A stretch of 64,000 bases of DNA from Streptomyces sp. NBS 14/10. GTDB taxonomy: Bacteria > Actinomycetota > Actinomycetes > Streptomycetales > Streptomycetaceae. The stretch spans positions 499,839 through 563,838 of the forward strand of contig NZ_NCSM01000007.1 of the NCBI RefSeq assembly GCF_002224125.1, written 5' to 3'. The notes beneath the pieces were generated by a model that saw nothing but the letters and a program-made list of their open reading frames with translations, did not search any database and was not told where the DNA came from. The position numbers and the translations under genes were made by a program. Shown in pieces: positions 63,071 to 64,000 of this stretch (position 1 is its first letter; every line of letters starts with the position of its first letter).

Positions 63071-63490
63071 GTGGTGACCGCGGGTCCCCCAGTACACGGC
63101 CGGTCCACCAGGCAGCGGGCGGCGGTGGCTGCGGCACTGGACGAGGTTGACGAGTTCCGCAGTGCGCAGGAGCTCCATGACATGCTCAAGCACCGCGGCG
63201 ACTCCGTCGGCCTGACCACGGTCTACCGCACCCTCCAGTCCCTCGCCGACGCGGGCGAGGTCGACGTCCTGCGCACCACCGACGGCGAGGCCGTCTACCG
63301 CCGCTGCAGCAGCGGCGAGCACCACCACCACCTGGTCTGCCGCACCTGCGGCAAGGCGGTCGAGGTCGAGGGCCCGGCCGTGGAGAAGTGGGCCGACGCC
63401 ATCGCGGCGGAGCACGGCTTCGTGGACGTCGCCCATACGATCGAGATCTTCGGCACCTGCGGCGACTGCGCGACGGCGCCCCAGGCGTAA
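63071..63490 (+). CDS. zur: Zinc uptake regulator (Fur family)
   Basis: 139 residues, the same length as S. coelicolor Zur. N-terminal winged HTH (STRQRAAVAAALDEVDEFRSA, DSVGLTTVYRTLQSLADAGE) and C-terminal dimer/metal domain. Zinc ligands occupy Cys79, His84-87 region, Cys90-x2-Cys93 and Cys130-x2-Cys133. GGAGG is 5 nt before GTG 63071; GTG 63074 is the alternative. It represses znuACB when zinc is sufficient, through the boxes at 60040-60076. Confidence 0.95.
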   Translation: MVTAGPPVHGRSTRQRAAVAAALDEVDEFRSAQELHDMLKHRGDSVGLTTVYRTLQSLADAGEVDVLRTTDGEAVYRRCSSGEHHHHLVCRTCGKAVEVEGPAVEKWADAIAAEHGFVDVAHTIEIFGTCGDCATAPQA

Positions 63491-63510
63491 CCCCCGACCT
63501 GACGGCCGCC

Positions 63511-64000
63511 TCAGCGCTTGAGATAGGCCAGTACGGCCAGGACGCGGCGGTTGTCGTCGGCGGACGGTTCGATCCGCAGCTTGTCGAAGATGCTCGCGGT
63601 GTGTTTGGCGACCGCGCTCTCGCTGAAGTGCAGGGTGTGCGCGATGGCGGCGTTCGACCGGCCCTCGGCCATCAGCTTGAGGACGTCGTGTTCGCGCGGG
63701 GTGAGGCTGCCGGTGCGCCCCCTGGCGTCGCTGCGGGCCAGCAGCTTGGAGATGACCTGCGGGTCCATGACCGTACCGCCGGCCGCGACCGTACGCACCG
63801 CGTCGATGAACTGCCCGGTGTGGGTGACCCGGTCCTTGAGGAGATAGCCGATGCCGCCCTCGCCCCCGGCCAGCAGCTCATGGGCGTAGAGCTGATCCAC
63901 GTACTGGGACAGGATCAGCACCGGCAGCGCGGGGCGGGTGCGGCGGGCTTCCAGAGCGGCCTGCAGCCCCTCGTCGGTGTGGGTCGGCGGCAGCCGGATG
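63511..64000 (-). CDS. NarL/FixJ-family response regulator, truncated by window edge
   Basis: The C-terminal 163 residues are in the window: second half of the receiver domain (RLPPTHTDEGLQAALEARR, VLILSQYVDQLYAHELLAGG, Lys in YLLKDRV) and the LuxR HTH (LTPREHDVLKLMAEGRSNAA, SESAVAKHTASIFDKL). The phospho-acceptor Asp lies beyond the edge. It is 44 percent-like by eye to the regulator at 55467 in layout but is a separate system; the sensor kinase is presumably outside. Convergent with zur, 20 bp between stops. Confidence 0.92.
   Translation of the reverse strand, partial: IRLPPTHTDEGLQAALEARRTRPALPVLILSQYVDQLYAHELLAGGEGGIGYLLKDRVTHTGQFIDAVRTVAAGGTVMDPQVISKLLARSDARGRTGSLTPREHDVLKLMAEGRSNAAIAHTLHFSESAVAKHTASIFDKLRIEPSADDNRRVLAVLAYLKR

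Overview
The base composition (very high GC, GTG and TTG starts, dense overlapping operons) and the gene content point to a Streptomyces chromosome. Markers include a PcaV-type MarR repressor beside a pca operon, DUF397/HTH/ATP-binding triplets, a glyS-znuACB-zur block, DesK/NarL two-component pairs and TAT-like sugar-binding lipoproteins. No plasmid, phage, CRISPR, tRNA or rRNA gene was seen. The right third (ppdK, dusB, glyS, znuACB, zur) looks like core chromosome. The left and middle are accessory and contain several broken genes.

Layout. 1-9.4 kb: a cut-off hypothetical gene, an ECF41-type sigma factor and a LUD protein facing away from each other across an 87-bp palindrome, a CPT-like kinase, a WhiJ-like trio (HTH, DUF397, ATP-binding protein), a frameshifted SnoaL-like gene, an SDR, and a divergent WD40/acidic-protein pair followed by a 5'-truncated hydrolase. 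9.5-16 kb: an SDR, then genes that fit quinate/shikimate breakdown (type II dehydroquinase, MFS transporter, TIM-barrel dehydratase candidate, zinc dehydrogenase, IclR regulator). These are tied together by three copies of a 17-bp palindrome. 16-24 kb: pcaV and the divergent pcaIJFHGB-pcaL operon, which takes protocatechuate to succinyl-CoA and acetyl-CoA. Together these two blocks could carry quinate or shikimate through 3-dehydroshikimate and protocatechuate into central metabolism.

24-30.5 kb: a sugar ABC importer without its own ATPase, a winged-helix regulator, and a divergent AraC regulator/metallo-hydrolase pair. 30.6-36 kb is a decayed zone: an MFS gene with an internal deletion, a TetR gene whose last 130 bp recur 2.7 kb away, small Cys-rich remnants, and an aldo/keto reductase with a divergent HTH regulator. 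36-40.6 kb: ppdK and a glycoside hydrolase.

40.65-48.73 kb holds the most interesting locus: a tightly coupled four-gene minus-strand operon. In order of transcription it encodes an alpha/beta hydrolase, a caspase-like protease fused to a VMAP-C-like region, a MoxR AAA+ ATPase, and a large protein with a vWA-like domain and TPRs. It matches the vWA-MoxR-VMAP ternary conflict-system logic known from comparative genomics, with an added hydrolase as the first gene.

48.8-64 kb: dusB, two DHA2 efflux pumps (one with a divergent HTH regulator and nested operator), a serine hydrolase, a DesK/NarL pair, small membrane proteins, glyS, the Zur-controlled zinc importer with a predicted leaderless znuA message, zur, and a response regulator cut by the window edge.
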